Source: Angomonas deanei (taxonomy: Eukaryota > Euglenozoa > Kinetoplastea > Trypanosomatida > Trypanosomatidae). Taken from it: a DNA stretch of 64,000 bases. The notes beneath the pieces are model-generated. The model saw only the letters and a program-made list of their open reading frames with translations, made no database searches and was not told where the DNA came from. The stretch spans positions 1,054,001-1,118,000 of the forward strand of contig LR877145.1 in assembly GCA_903995115.1 (NCBI GenBank). Reading direction: 5' to 3'. Of the stretch, positions 1 through 8,765 are shown piece after piece; the stretch's first letter is position 1, and every line of letters begins with the position of its first letter. Made by a program: the position numbers and the translations under genes.

Positions 1-299
1 TTTTTTTTTTTAATATAATATAAATAGAGCAAGCAAACTAAAAGTAAACCGTTTAAATCTAAAAAGAAAACGTCGGCGACTGAAAGCTGTAACGAATCCT
101 GATACCAAAGTTCGAGGACTAATGGAGATAATAATAATGGAGAGGGTGAGGTATTGAATTCCGAAAACGAAAAACGTAGGTGAAATCGACCCTGAACCAT
201 TCATAAATGCAAAAACCTTCGCTTCTTGTAAAGACACGGCTGATCAGAAGAGCAACCTAAAAAAAATGGGAGCAATACAATATATAATAAGCGATACAA
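1..299. other. AT-rich 3' flank, no gene seen
   Basis: Downstream flank of the MscS-like gene, starting with a run of T. A 75-codon open frame on the minus strand (10-237) has no polypyrimidine/AG signal of its own, AT-rich composition and no recognisable domain, so it is left out. Confidence 0.5.
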
Positions 300-824
300 T
301 CACCCGCTCTTTCCGTCGGTGGGCTTGTTGGCCGTTTGCTTCTCGTAGGCCTCCACGGTCGCCTTCCACTCCCGTTCATTCTTGGTCCACTTCGCCTCCC
401 GCTCCTTGGCGTTGTGGTGGGTGACGACAGAGGTGAGCACCAGATTGTTGGGGACAGAGAGTAGATCGTGCTCCTTTCCCTTCAAGTACAAATAACGGGT
501 GTCCCAGTCCACCACGGTGCCGCGCACAACGGACGTCCCTACGCCGATGCTTACCTCATTCCCAATGCGGAGCGACTCGTGGCCGGAGAGGGCGATACCA
601 GCGACAAAGTTGGCGCCAAAGTCCTTGGAGGCAAAACCAATCGTTGCCCCGGTCACACCAGCCGCGGCGATGAGAGGGGAGGTATCCACACCTAACGTAC
701 CCATCACCGAGAAGAGGATCGTCCCCTCCACGAGTAACGCCGACACACGGCTGGCGACGTTGCGCTGGCCGGCGTCCTTGATGATGCCGGTGCGCTCATA
801 GAAAGAGTTGAAGACGCGCTTCAT
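300..824 (-). CDS. small MscS-family mechanosensitive channel
   Basis: A 174-residue protein that keeps only the core of a small-conductance mechanosensitive channel. Two hydrophobic segments (about residues 26-45 and 48-70) are followed by a Gly/Ala-rich pore helix with the spacing typical of MscS TM3, ending in SKDFGANFVAGIAL. A short beta domain (about 85-130) contains the family-like IGNEVSIG and VPNNLVLTS. The C-terminus is charged and helical. Trypanosomatids are known to carry a very short MscS homologue of nearly this size, linked to the contractile vacuole and osmotic control; the match here rests on length and the TM3 pattern. The ATG at 822-824 gives the whole domain. It is the last gene of the unit in this window. 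Confidence 0.8.
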   Translation of the reverse strand: MKRVFNSFYERTGIIKDAGQRNVASRVSALLVEGTILFSVMGTLGVDTSPLIAAAGVTGATIGFASKDFGANFVAGIALSGHESLRIGNEVSIGVGTSVVRGTVVDWDTRYLYLKGKEHDLLSVPNNLVLTSVVTHHNAKEREAKWTKNEREWKATVEAYEKQTANKPTDGKSG

Positions 825-1143
825 TAGTGGACGATAATATATATGCGGGGTGCTTGTGTGAACGAAACACTACAAAAAGAAGGAGGGAGAAGAAGAAGTG
901 TTTGTCAAGGGAAAATAAAAATAACAACGGACTTTCTTTTTTGTTCTATTCATTGAGTTCACGTTTTTTTTATTTATTAATATTTAATACTCAATTAATG
1001 TTAAGTAGAAAAACCCCCTTTTCCTTCCTTCAAGAAAACTAGTGCGCCACATATAACTGGAAGGGAAAGGCCATCGTAAAAAATATTTTTTTTTTTTTTG
1101 CTTATTTTTCGCTTATTAATTTAAATTATTATTATTCTTGGGT
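825..1143. other. AT-rich spacer
   Basis: Spacer between the MscS-like gene and the 48-residue gene. It holds several A/T homopolymers, including a long T run at about 1085-1099. It must contain the splice acceptor of the MscS gene and the poly(A) region of its upstream neighbour; no other structure seen. Confidence 0.5.
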
Positions 1144-1290
1144 TTATAGGCCAGTGGAGGCAGCGCCGGAAGGCTTGGAGGTCATCTTGTTGATGGCGGA
1201 AACCTTCGACGTCTTGGCGTAGTCGTCACGACGGCGGCCGCTGGACCTAAGGAACTGCTGGTACTGGGGAGAGTTGACGTCGTAAATCAT
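1144..1290 (-). CDS. 48-residue conserved-looking small protein
   Basis: A short gene read directly from the sequence: ATG at 1288-1290, TAA at 1144-1146. The protein begins MIYDVNSPQYQQFLRSSGRR and continues with a Lys/Ser/Thr-rich tail ending in TGL. It is unlikely to be chance: GC content and codon choice match the neighbouring genes and differ sharply from the AT-rich flanks. It also has its own splice signal, a (CT)n tract followed by AG 34 bases upstream of the ATG. No membrane segment or known domain is visible. The YDVNSP-x2-QQFL opening resembles short conserved trypanosomatid proteins as I remember them, but I cannot assign a function. Confidence 0.75.
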   Translation of the reverse strand: MIYDVNSPQYQQFLRSSGRRRDDYAKTSKVSAINKMTSKPSGAASTGL

Positions 1291-1323
1291 TGTTGTGATG
1301 AAAACTTGTAAAAAAGCGTAAAC

Positions 1324-1361
1324 CTATGGATGAAAAAAGAGAGAGAGAGAGAGAGAGAGGA
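1324..1361 (-). promoter_or_regulatory. trans-splice acceptor of the 48-residue gene
   Basis: On the minus strand a (CT)n repeat of about 11 units and a T run lead to the first AG (complement of 1324-1325), then a 33-base leader and the ATG at 1290. A separate acceptor here supports an independent mRNA. Confidence 0.65.
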
Positions 1362-1494
1362 CGTAAAGAAATGGTTTAGAAAGACAAGAAGCATTCCCTT
1401 TCTATAAGCACGCTCCAACAGCCGACTCCGATGAGACAAAAAGAATATATATTTAATCGATGTAGGAAACTTACTATTTGTAACGGACCGAATC

Positions 1495-2748
1495 TCACGC
1501 GGTCTCCTCCTCTTCCCCCTCGTCACGTGGCCGCTTCTCGGCGAACCGTGGCCGTGGCGCTGGATTGGGGGGCACCTTAATCGCGGTCAGGAGATACCCC
1601 GCCGCGGTACTCATGTTCACCGTCGGGTGCGTCCGCTGCGGGAGCACCTGGTGGTGGCGGTACCACGTCTCACTAATGTTAATGTTGATACAGCTGTTGC
1701 GGAACTTCAGGAAGAGAGGGGTCAAATCTTCGAGAAACGGACTGTACACGACCAAGTGACCGCCAGGAGCGAGAAAAGGGAAGAGGTCATCCATTGCCTT
1801 CTCCGGGTTCTCATCGTCGACCACAAGGAGAGAGTCCACTGGTTTCTCCAGGAGTAGCTGGCGCGCCTCGGTTCCTTTTATCCACTGCGAGACTTGACCC
1901 TCATTCACTGGCCGTGTGGACGTGGTAGTGGTGGGGCGCTCCTCCTCCTCTTCACCGAGGAGAAACCCCCTATTTCTTGGAATCGCCTTCCACCGCTGCT
2001 TCACCTGATCGAGTCCCATCATCTTGCTCGCCGTGAAGGTGTTGGGCTGCGCGTTTTGGTCGAGCACCTGAAACAGCTGACCCTCCTCCCCCAACCGAGA
2101 GAGCACGTACCCTTCCAAGGAGCCATTGGTCCGGTCGTACACCAACACGCGGCTGTTGTAGCAAATGTTGCCGTAGTGCAGGAGGAGCGCTACCGTGTCA
2201 GTGCGCAGCCGAATGCTGCGGGCGTCGTCTGGGAGATCGTCCGAGGGGTTGATGGTGGGTAGGTGCGTTTCCGCAATGTTGTCGATTGCTGGGCGTTCTA
2301 ATTTAAAAAGGGTACCGTACTTCTTCTTCTTTTTCCGTAGATACTTTTCTTTGGAGAAGCTCGTTTTGCTCTCGAATGTGGTACTCTTCTGCACTAGTGT
2401 ATTCAACAATTCGTCTACCCCCTTTTCTTTTCGAATCGCCGCTACCTCCTCTTTGGACAGCTGCTGACTGCGGTTATCGTCGACCAAGTTGCGGTTGTCG
2501 TTCACCTCGGCCTCGTCTTTGTTAATCTCAGACAAGTCTAAGTCGGGGTAGGCGTTCGTGACGGAGAATTTCTTCTGATTGTGGTCGAGGCTCACGACCT
2601 CACCGAAGCGCATCCCCACGAGGGTCAGTGCGTTTGCCGCACCGCTGCGTCCCATCCGGACGACTTGACCCTTCTTCACCTCCACCAGTCTCTTTGAGCC
2701 ACCGCCGCTGACAAAGACAAAGTCGCCCTCCTTAATCCTGTCCGTCAT
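1495..2748 (-). CDS. TRM6: TRM6, non-catalytic subunit of tRNA m1A58 methyltransferase
   Basis: TRM6 (Gcd10 family) pairs with catalytic TRM61 to methylate A58 in the T-loop of tRNAs. The N-terminal OB-like part (about 1-75) has IKEGDFVFV and GQVVRMGRSG. The family signature lies in the middle: QLSKEEVAAIRKEKG, then TFESKTSFSKEKYLRKKKKK. A degenerate Rossmann domain follows; no intact SAM-binding glycine motif is seen, as expected for this subunit. The frame is open a further 29 codons upstream, but that stretch is the polypyrimidine tract and AG, so the ATG at 2746-2748 (417 residues) is preferred. The C-terminus is acidic. Confidence 0.92.
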   Translation of the reverse strand: MTDRIKEGDFVFVSGGGSKRLVEVKKGQVVRMGRSGAANALTLVGMRFGEVVSLDHNQKKFSVTNAYPDLDLSEINKDEAEVNDNRNLVDDNRSQQLSKEEVAAIRKEKGVDELLNTLVQKSTTFESKTSFSKEKYLRKKKKKYGTLFKLERPAIDNIAETHLPTINPSDDLPDDARSIRLRTDTVALLLHYGNICYNSRVLVYDRTNGSLEGYVLSRLGEEGQLFQVLDQNAQPNTFTASKMMGLDQVKQRWKAIPRNRGFLLGEEEEERPTTTTSTRPVNEGQVSQWIKGTEARQLLLEKPVDSLLVVDDENPEKAMDDLFPFLAPGGHLVVYSPFLEDLTPLFLKFRNSCININISETWYRHHQVLPQRTHPTVNMSTAAGYLLTAIKVPPNPAPRPRFAEKRPRDEGEEEETA

Positions 2749-2761
2749 ACTAGAAATACTT

Positions 2762-2798
2762 CTTACAAAAGAGGAAGAAGAGGAAAGGGGAAGTGAAG
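2762..2798 (-). promoter_or_regulatory. trans-splice acceptor that fixes the TRM6 start
   Basis: A C/T-only stretch on the minus strand (about 2767-2798) followed by AG at 2762-2763. It lies inside the upstream extension of the TRM6 frame, so any ATG farther upstream would be removed from the mRNA. Confidence 0.7.
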
Positions 2799-2899
2799 GG
2801 AGCGGCATAACCATTTTTGCAAGTCCTGCGACCATTGATCAAACAAAACAAAACAAGTAGAATACAGGTTGATATGATACAAGTATAACAGATGCACTG

Positions 2900-3568
2900 T
2901 TATGCAGATTTCACTTCCGCCAGTAGGGCCTCCAAATGCTTTACTTCCTTCCCCTCCAGTTGCTTGGTGGTGTTTTTGGTGATCTCCTCCAGTTTTTTGA
3001 CATTCTTCTCCGCGGAGGCTGCGGCCGTTGGGGATGCGCCTTCCTGCCCTTCGGAGACCGCCCGGTGCACGCCGTCCACCCAAAACACATTGCCAAACAT
3101 TTCCCTCACAATCGCGGCGTACGTTTTCTTATCCGCGCAGATGGGATTGTCCATCACGAACGGCTCCGTATCCCCTTCCAGCACTACAGACCGTGTGAAC
3201 ACCACCTCGTGCAGGGCGGTTAGTTTGGTAATAGGCGCTAAACTCGCCTTGGCGCTCAGTTGATTTCCTTCCAACAGTAGTTTGGTTAAGTGACTCAATG
3301 CACCAACGGCGGAGACGTCTGTCAGTGCATTCTCCGCCGCGTTCAAAACGGTTAAAGTTCCTGCGACATGCTCTAACCCACTGAGGTTGGTCAACTTGTT
3401 TCTGGAAAGGTCTAGGATGGAGAGCGCATTGCAGTTTTGTAGCCCATTCGACAGAGAGGTGAGGGCGCAGTTGCACAGCACGGCTTGGTAGACCAGCTCA
3501 ATATCGTACTGCTTCGACACTTGCAGCACTTTAGCGGTGGTTAACTCACCATTGGCATTATCGGCCAT
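2900..3568 (-). CDS. leucine-rich repeat protein (LRRC61/SDS22-like)
   Basis: A 222-residue protein with four or five SDS22-type leucine-rich repeats between about residues 30 and 125 (for example LSILDLSRNKLTNLSGLEHV). An LRR-cap-like segment with VMDNPICADKKTY follows, a layout common in small ciliary and cytoskeletal LRR proteins. The last 60 residues are an Ala/Lys/Glu-rich helix, probably a coiled coil. The start at 3566-3568 is chosen because polypyrimidine and AG lie directly upstream; the frame is open 18 codons farther. A flagellar or protein-docking role is inference from the family only. Confidence 0.75.
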   Translation of the reverse strand: MADNANGELTTAKVLQVSKQYDIELVYQAVLCNCALTSLSNGLQNCNALSILDLSRNKLTNLSGLEHVAGTLTVLNAAENALTDVSAVGALSHLTKLLLEGNQLSAKASLAPITKLTALHEVVFTRSVVLEGDTEPFVMDNPICADKKTYAAIVREMFGNVFWVDGVHRAVSEGQEGASPTAAASAEKNVKKLEEITKNTTKQLEGKEVKHLEALLAEVKSA

Positions 3569-3736
3569 CTTTAGAAGGAGACGATGAGAGGAGTGAATAT
3601 GGAAAAGGTGATACACACACAAAAATACTGACCAACACTACCGTTGCATTTTATTATTATTGATAAAGAATAGAGTTTATTGTACGAGGTGGTTTAAATG
3701 TGAAAAGAAGGTAAACTCCATCGTGTTAGGAATCTG

Positions 3737-6289
3737 CTACCTTAAATTGTCTGAACGAGGCCCAGTACGCCTCGGCTCGGTCCTTATTTTTTGTTTGCGA
3801 AGCTTGTTAATGACCATGGGCTGCGGTGCCTCCACGCGGTAGACGCTACACACCGCCACCACCGCCTCTGCTACTTGTGGGTTCTTGTTTGTATCCCTGA
3901 ACTCCAATAGCTTGGTGACAATGTCACTAATGTAGACGGTGAATCCCATTTCCAAGGAGACCGCCAGACGGGCCGCCTCCGCCACCTGCTGTATGGATAA
4001 GACCCCCAGCTGCCGCCGAATGCTCATAAAGCTGAAAATGACCAGCTGCTCCGCGCTCTTCTCGGACGAAATGTTTAACTTCTCAATGGCGTTGAGTAGA
4101 GTGAAGAGCTGCGCGGCGTTTAGGTTCACCCCGTGGGAGTGTTGCCCCACGCACTGATCCTCCAGTGTGGCCAGCACCCGTTGTATCAATTCGCTATCGT
4201 TGATCTGAAACGCCCCGCAACACTGCAAGGTGCGAATTAAGGTGCTCCGCTTGCACTGCGGTAAGAGGGGCAGCAGACGTGTCCCCACAATGTCCATGAC
4301 AGACTCTATTTCCTCCCTTCGCTTCATTTTGAGGACCACGTTAAGAATGGATTCAATATCTTCGGGGGAGAGTAGCGGAATGTCCTGCTGCATGTACTCC
4401 ACGACAAAGGTTTCGTACTTTTCCAGTAAACCTCCCTCCGTCGTGAGGGCCTTCAGAATCACACACCGGCTGTGCGGATCGGCCCCTCGGAAGAAGTCTC
4501 TGAAATTGCGGTCGAAGCACGTCGTCGTTTGCTCGTCTCGAAGCAGAACGTTCCACTTCCTCATTTTACTCACGTAGCGAAGGTAGTTGGCCCACTCCGC
4601 CGCTATAAATTGACTACCATCGGTCAGTAAACTCAAACACAGCTGGGAGAGAAGGGCGTCGTACGGTGTCAGGGCGGTGCGACTGTTATTGTCGCTGTGG
4701 GTTTCGGCAAATTCCGCCAGCATGGCCAGTCGGTCGGTTTTGGATTGGAAAAAGTGCAGAACTTTCGCGAGGGACTTATACGACTTTTCTCGCGCCTTTA
4801 CTTGGTTGTTCTTTGCCTTTGCGAGCAACAGGGAGAGTTGAACGCACTCTGACGGGGAAAACGGTGGTTTCGCCTCTTCCTCTCCATTCTTTAGACACCG
4901 GACAAAGAGTAACTTGTATATTTTTCGCACAGAGGCGTACGACAACATGTCATGCTCGGCCATTAACTTGGTGTACGCCAGCACTGGGGTGACGCTGGGA
5001 GGTTCCACCTGAAGGAGAGCCGTCAGGATGTGCGACTCCGCATGCTTCACAATGGACAGTCGCGTCATGCTCTGCAGCGACGACGGGTAGGAGTGGAAAA
5101 ACGTTTGAAGGTCCTCTAAGGTTTGAATGGAGTCGATTTTGAGCACTTTATCGCAGCAATCGTTGACGAGCGTCCGTCTACTTTGAATTTCTTCGGGAGG
5201 TAGTACCACAGGAGCAGCGGTTTTAGCAAACACGGACTTGGCGCTCTCCTCCGCCGAATCCATACTTGCCTCCTCCATCTTTTTCTGCTTCATCCCTTCT
5301 TCGTCTCCATTGAACACCAAGTAGCGCTGAAGAACAAGAAGTAAAAGATTTCGGTCCGAGTCCGTGGCGGACTCCACCTTGTCCGTCACCAACCGCAGTA
5401 GCTGCGAAAGGATGGAGAAGGGCACCTCCTCATGACGGGAGGCCAGGGCGGAGAGCAGGCGGGTCGCTAGGGAAAAGTTCAGTCGGGAGAAGTGTGCCTG
5501 TATGAGCGCCACATTGATGTTCATTGGGAGTCGCTTTGCCTGCCGCAGGAATTGCGTGATCTCGACAGATGTCTGGAGGTCGGTGGTCTGCAAACAAGCC
5601 ATAACATCCGCCTCGCTTTCGGGGTACCGCACGGCAAGGGCGAACAGCTCTGCGTGCGTAAAGTCCTTCAGTTGGTTTTTGAGACGCGAGAAGAGAAATT
5701 CGGCCGCCTTGGGAAAACAGAAGGAAAGCTTGCCAAGATGCGCCAGAGCCAACTCCTTGACGTGCTTCTTATTCAAGTGCGTGAAGGTGAAGGAAAGCAG
5801 TTCCTCCACGCTTGCAATGAGGGAGGTGTAGTGGTGCACGGCATCAAAGGAGGAGGCATCCGCCTCGAACGGGGCCTCCTCGGAATCCTCCTCACCAGTG
5901 GAAACCGTCGCTGCCTTGTTGTTTGCCGCTGGCATTGCGCCGAAAATAGCGTCGTACCCGTCTATTCGGGAGAGATACCCAATGAAAAACATGGTGGCGT
6001 TCAGACCAGAGAGAGACACATTATCACTCTCCTCCGGCAAGTCGCGTGCTCGCTGGTGGAGGACGGTGAAGAACCGTTGGGCCGCGGTCAAGTCCTGCTC
6101 CAAGTCGGCACCCGAACGAACCTTTTTGACAGCGGTCAGATACGCCGTCAACAAGGCGGACAGGTTGGCGACATTGGTCTCCTCTAGCAGAGAGGAAAAG
6201 TAATCCAGTCCGAGGGGAAAAGAAATGGGGAAGTCTCCTCGCACCAATAGAATGAAGTGCGCAGCGTGAGGTAGGGCATCCCTTTGCAA
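3737..6289 (-). CDS. large helical-repeat protein, downstream part
   Basis: An open frame of about 850 codons of mainly amphipathic helices with no recognised motif. Its upstream edge is odd. The first in-frame ATG is about 97 codons inside, the frame otherwise opens at TTG, and the stop of the next gene lies only four bases upstream. There is no room for polyadenylation plus trans-splicing. The simplest reading is that this is the C-terminal half of the gene at 6294-8582, joined by an indel at about 6294-6340. Helical-repeat proteins of this size occur among trypanosomatid mitochondrial RNA-editing factors. The adjacent RESC11/RESC12 (MRB8180/MRB8170-type) pair is one candidate, from gene order and size only. 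Confidence 0.75.
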   Translation of the reverse strand: MQRDALPHAAHFILLVRGDFPISFPLGLDYFSSLLEETNVANLSALLTAYLTAVKKVRSGADLEQDLTAAQRFFTVLHQRARDLPEESDNVSLSGLNATMFFIGYLSRIDGYDAIFGAMPAANNKAATVSTGEEDSEEAPFEADASSFDAVHHYTSLIASVEELLSFTFTHLNKKHVKELALAHLGKLSFCFPKAAEFLFSRLKNQLKDFTHAELFALAVRYPESEADVMACLQTTDLQTSVEITQFLRQAKRLPMNINVALIQAHFSRLNFSLATRLLSALASRHEEVPFSILSQLLRLVTDKVESATDSDRNLLLLVLQRYLVFNGDEEGMKQKKMEEASMDSAEESAKSVFAKTAAPVVLPPEEIQSRRTLVNDCCDKVLKIDSIQTLEDLQTFFHSYPSSLQSMTRLSIVKHAESHILTALLQVEPPSVTPVLAYTKLMAEHDMLSYASVRKIYKLLFVRCLKNGEEEAKPPFSPSECVQLSLLLAKAKNNQVKAREKSYKSLAKVLHFFQSKTDRLAMLAEFAETHSDNNSRTALTPYDALLSQLCLSLLTDGSQFIAAEWANYLRYVSKMRKWNVLLRDEQTTTCFDRNFRDFFRGADPHSRCVILKALTTEGGLLEKYETFVVEYMQQDIPLLSPEDIESILNVVLKMKRREEIESVMDIVGTRLLPLLPQCKRSTLIRTLQCCGAFQINDSELIQRVLATLEDQCVGQHSHGVNLNAAQLFTLLNAIEKLNISSEKSAEQLVIFSFMSIRRQLGVLSIQQVAEAARLAVSLEMGFTVYISDIVTKLLEFRDTNKNPQVAEAVVAVCSVYRVEAPQPMVINKLRKQKIRTEPRRTGPRSDNLR

Positions 6290-6293
6290 ATCG

Positions 6294-8582
6294 CTACTTT
6301 CTTCGGAAGAGCCACCCTCTGCAGCCTGCCGGCTCCTCTAACCCAGCGTGTACTCGACGGTTGACCTCCGAAAAGGTAAAATTGGTAAACTTACAACCAA
6401 CCTGGAGGGCCAAGGCAAGCAAACGTTCCATTTCGTCGTTAGACAGGACCTCTTGACGATCGTCCTCCTTCCCTTCGGTCGACTGTCGCCGTTGTAGTTG
6501 CAACACCTGGAAGTAGTGTTCCACCCAGTTGCTGCAGGCCGTCCGGATATCATCCCGCTGATCGTCGATCTGCCACTCTGGTACAGACAGCATGTAGCGA
6601 AGACCATTGCACAGCAATTTGTGGGTTACCGCGGAGGACTCATCGTCCGACACCCACGTCGTGGCACGCGCGTCAATGTGCTTAGTCACTAGTAGCACCT
6701 TGAGCACGAGCCGGGGATAAAACCGAAGCTCGACACAAAGATCGGAGAGCGAGTCCAGGAACTTGCAGATCGAATCGACCGTGTCGGTGCCATTAAAGTA
6801 GAGCGCCCGCTCCAAGATTGCCCGCCTCAGTTCCGTGCTGTCCATCTGCTGAATGCAGTCGCGCAAAAGATCAATGAACTCTGGGGAAGTGGTCAAGTCC
6901 ATTCGCGGTTGACCGAGCAACGGCTTTATTCGCTTTTCGTAGAAGGTGGCACTATCCAATTCCTCCACCAATAGCTTTTGTTTCATCACCCGTACCAACA
7001 TTTTGGTCACCTGAACATCGAAGCTCGAATTTTGCTGGGCGGCTGTTTCCTCTGACATTTCAAGCCAATCGATCTGATTGACAATCGCAGCAATGAGCGT
7101 CTTTTTCCCTTTTGCGTCCAAAAACCCTTCCGGCGCATTGACCATCAAGAAGTGTAACACATTGTACAGGGTTTGATCCATGGGGATCTTTTTTTCACTT
7201 GCGCCCTCTTCCTCCAGCTTAACGAGTTCTTCCTCGTCCTCCGCCTCTTCCATGTACGACAGGGCATCGCCTTCCTCCCCGTCCACTGCCACAGAAGCGG
7301 ACAGGCACGCCGTGTAGCGCTTCAGCAGCGGCTCATAACCGCCCAGAGCGGTGCTGACAAGCAACCTTAACTTTTCTATTCCGATCCGATTACCAACGAT
7401 TAACAGCACAAATGACGCGTCGAAGGCTGTCATGGACTCAATACTTTTGACGCTCAGAAATTCCCCACTTTCGAGAAACGCCGTTTCGTCCGTCACGTAC
7501 GGTAAAAGGGAGAGGGCGACGGGGATGGAGGTGATGCTGTATTGTTGCACAAACTGACTTGTAAGGGGAAGGCGCTCTTCTTCTGGGATTCCGGACAGTG
7601 TATCCACCGCGCTCTTGATGAGCGGCTGCTCTGCGCTGTCGTAGTGTCGTTTTACAGTAAAGGCGAGGTACTTGAAAATCGCTAACCGTTGACGGACATC
7701 CGCAGAGCGGATATTCTCCATAATGGAAATGACCTCGGACAGAGGGATCTGACGTGTGAGCGTTTCGTCACCCTTCTTCTCTGCGTCCTTCTCCAGTAAC
7801 TCGGTGAGCATCTGTGCTGTCTTCTCTGTCGTCTTGACCCGTTCCTTCTCGGTAATCAGATCCATAAAGGCGTTTTCACTCAGCACAAGAAGTAGTGTCA
7901 ACAACACACCCGCCTCGGCGGATTCGCACTGTTGGGACACACTGGCCAGCGTGTAGTACAATCCCGGAGAAGGCGGCATGGCACTTCTGGCAGACGGCAT
8001 CAAACACTGTTCTACCCGTTGCAGGCCGTACACCGCACCCACCACGATCCGCAGAGGCTGCTTGTCCAAGTTGTCGCTATTTTCAACCCGCTGACTGAGC
8101 GCGGCAATGACACGAAGAATGCCGTTCTCCACCCCTTCTAATAGGAACTCCTTATCGGTGGCGGCACGCCGCACAAACACTTCGCACAGCATGCCCAACA
8201 GCACAAGACACTGACCACAGGTGAACAGGGAAACGGAGCTAAGCAGCCACGACACCACCTTGTCATCTGCCGTGCTGAGTTCGGCGTCACCCGCCAGCTT
8301 GTCTTGCTGATGAAGCAAGCACCAGTCCACAATGCCACTAAAGCCTTTCCGTTTCATGTCTTGCAACGCCTTTTCATCAAGACTTTTCTGGTTAGGAAGT
8401 TCTACCGGGACTTGGAGGGAAGAAAACTGTTTTTCTATTTCTGACACGGAGGGGAGTGTCTTTTTTGCATTTCCTTCCGAAGCGTTTTGACTCCTCAGTG
8501 TGCATTTGGAAACTAGTATGAGGGGTATTTTCGATGCCTTATGGTATAACAAGCAGGAGACTCGAAGTAACCCAGTAGACAT
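6294..8582 (-). CDS. large helical-repeat protein, upstream part, probably mitochondrial
   Basis: A 762-codon frame from a clear ATG (8580-8582) preceded by an A/G-rich plus-strand tract, which is a polypyrimidine tract in the coding sense. The first 30 residues are basic, hydroxylated and free of acidic residues (MSTGLLRVSCLLYHK start), as in a mitochondrial presequence. The rest is helical, with an acidic insert near residues 430-455 (YMEEAEDEEELVKLEEEG). No enzyme motif is visible. It stops four bases before the next frame opens, so the two may encode one protein of about 1,610 residues. If they are two genes, both could be RNA-editing-complex subunits; confidence in that function is low. 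Confidence 0.75.
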   Translation of the reverse strand: MSTGLLRVSCLLYHKASKIPLILVSKCTLRSQNASEGNAKKTLPSVSEIEKQFSSLQVPVELPNQKSLDEKALQDMKRKGFSGIVDWCLLHQQDKLAGDAELSTADDKVVSWLLSSVSLFTCGQCLVLLGMLCEVFVRRAATDKEFLLEGVENGILRVIAALSQRVENSDNLDKQPLRIVVGAVYGLQRVEQCLMPSARSAMPPSPGLYYTLASVSQQCESAEAGVLLTLLLVLSENAFMDLITEKERVKTTEKTAQMLTELLEKDAEKKGDETLTRQIPLSEVISIMENIRSADVRQRLAIFKYLAFTVKRHYDSAEQPLIKSAVDTLSGIPEEERLPLTSQFVQQYSITSIPVALSLLPYVTDETAFLESGEFLSVKSIESMTAFDASFVLLIVGNRIGIEKLRLLVSTALGGYEPLLKRYTACLSASVAVDGEEGDALSYMEEAEDEEELVKLEEEGASEKKIPMDQTLYNVLHFLMVNAPEGFLDAKGKKTLIAAIVNQIDWLEMSEETAAQQNSSFDVQVTKMLVRVMKQKLLVEELDSATFYEKRIKPLLGQPRMDLTTSPEFIDLLRDCIQQMDSTELRRAILERALYFNGTDTVDSICKFLDSLSDLCVELRFYPRLVLKVLLVTKHIDARATTWVSDDESSAVTHKLLCNGLRYMLSVPEWQIDDQRDDIRTACSNWVEHYFQVLQLQRRQSTEGKEDDRQEVLSNDEMERLLALALQVGCKFTNFTFSEVNRRVHAGLEEPAGCRGWLFRRK

Positions 8583-8765
8583 GCTTTACTGATACTTTGG
8601 GTGTGGAGAGGGAGAGAAGGCACCGTAATAGGAAGATGACAACAGGCGTATCTGTGAGGAAAAAAAAAAAAAAAAAAAACAGTCGAAAGAAAAGATGCGC
8701 TCTCCCATACATTCGTCGTGTAATAACAGTGCTTGTGTACACACACACACATTGCAGTAATGAAT

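Noticed and set aside
10-237. 75-codon minus-strand frame at the left edge
   Set aside because: AT-rich, no acceptor, no domain; likely 3' UTR.
468-801. Plus-strand frames over the MscS gene, and similar long plus-strand frames over most other genes (for example 5492-6187, 11608-12189, 59117-60109)
   Set aside because: Antisense shadows of GC-rich minus-strand genes; no domain, no polypyrimidine/AG upstream, unnatural composition.
1338-1360. (GA)n as a possible satellite or CRISPR-like repeat
   Set aside because: Single simple repeat; on the coding strand it is the splice tract of the 48-residue gene.
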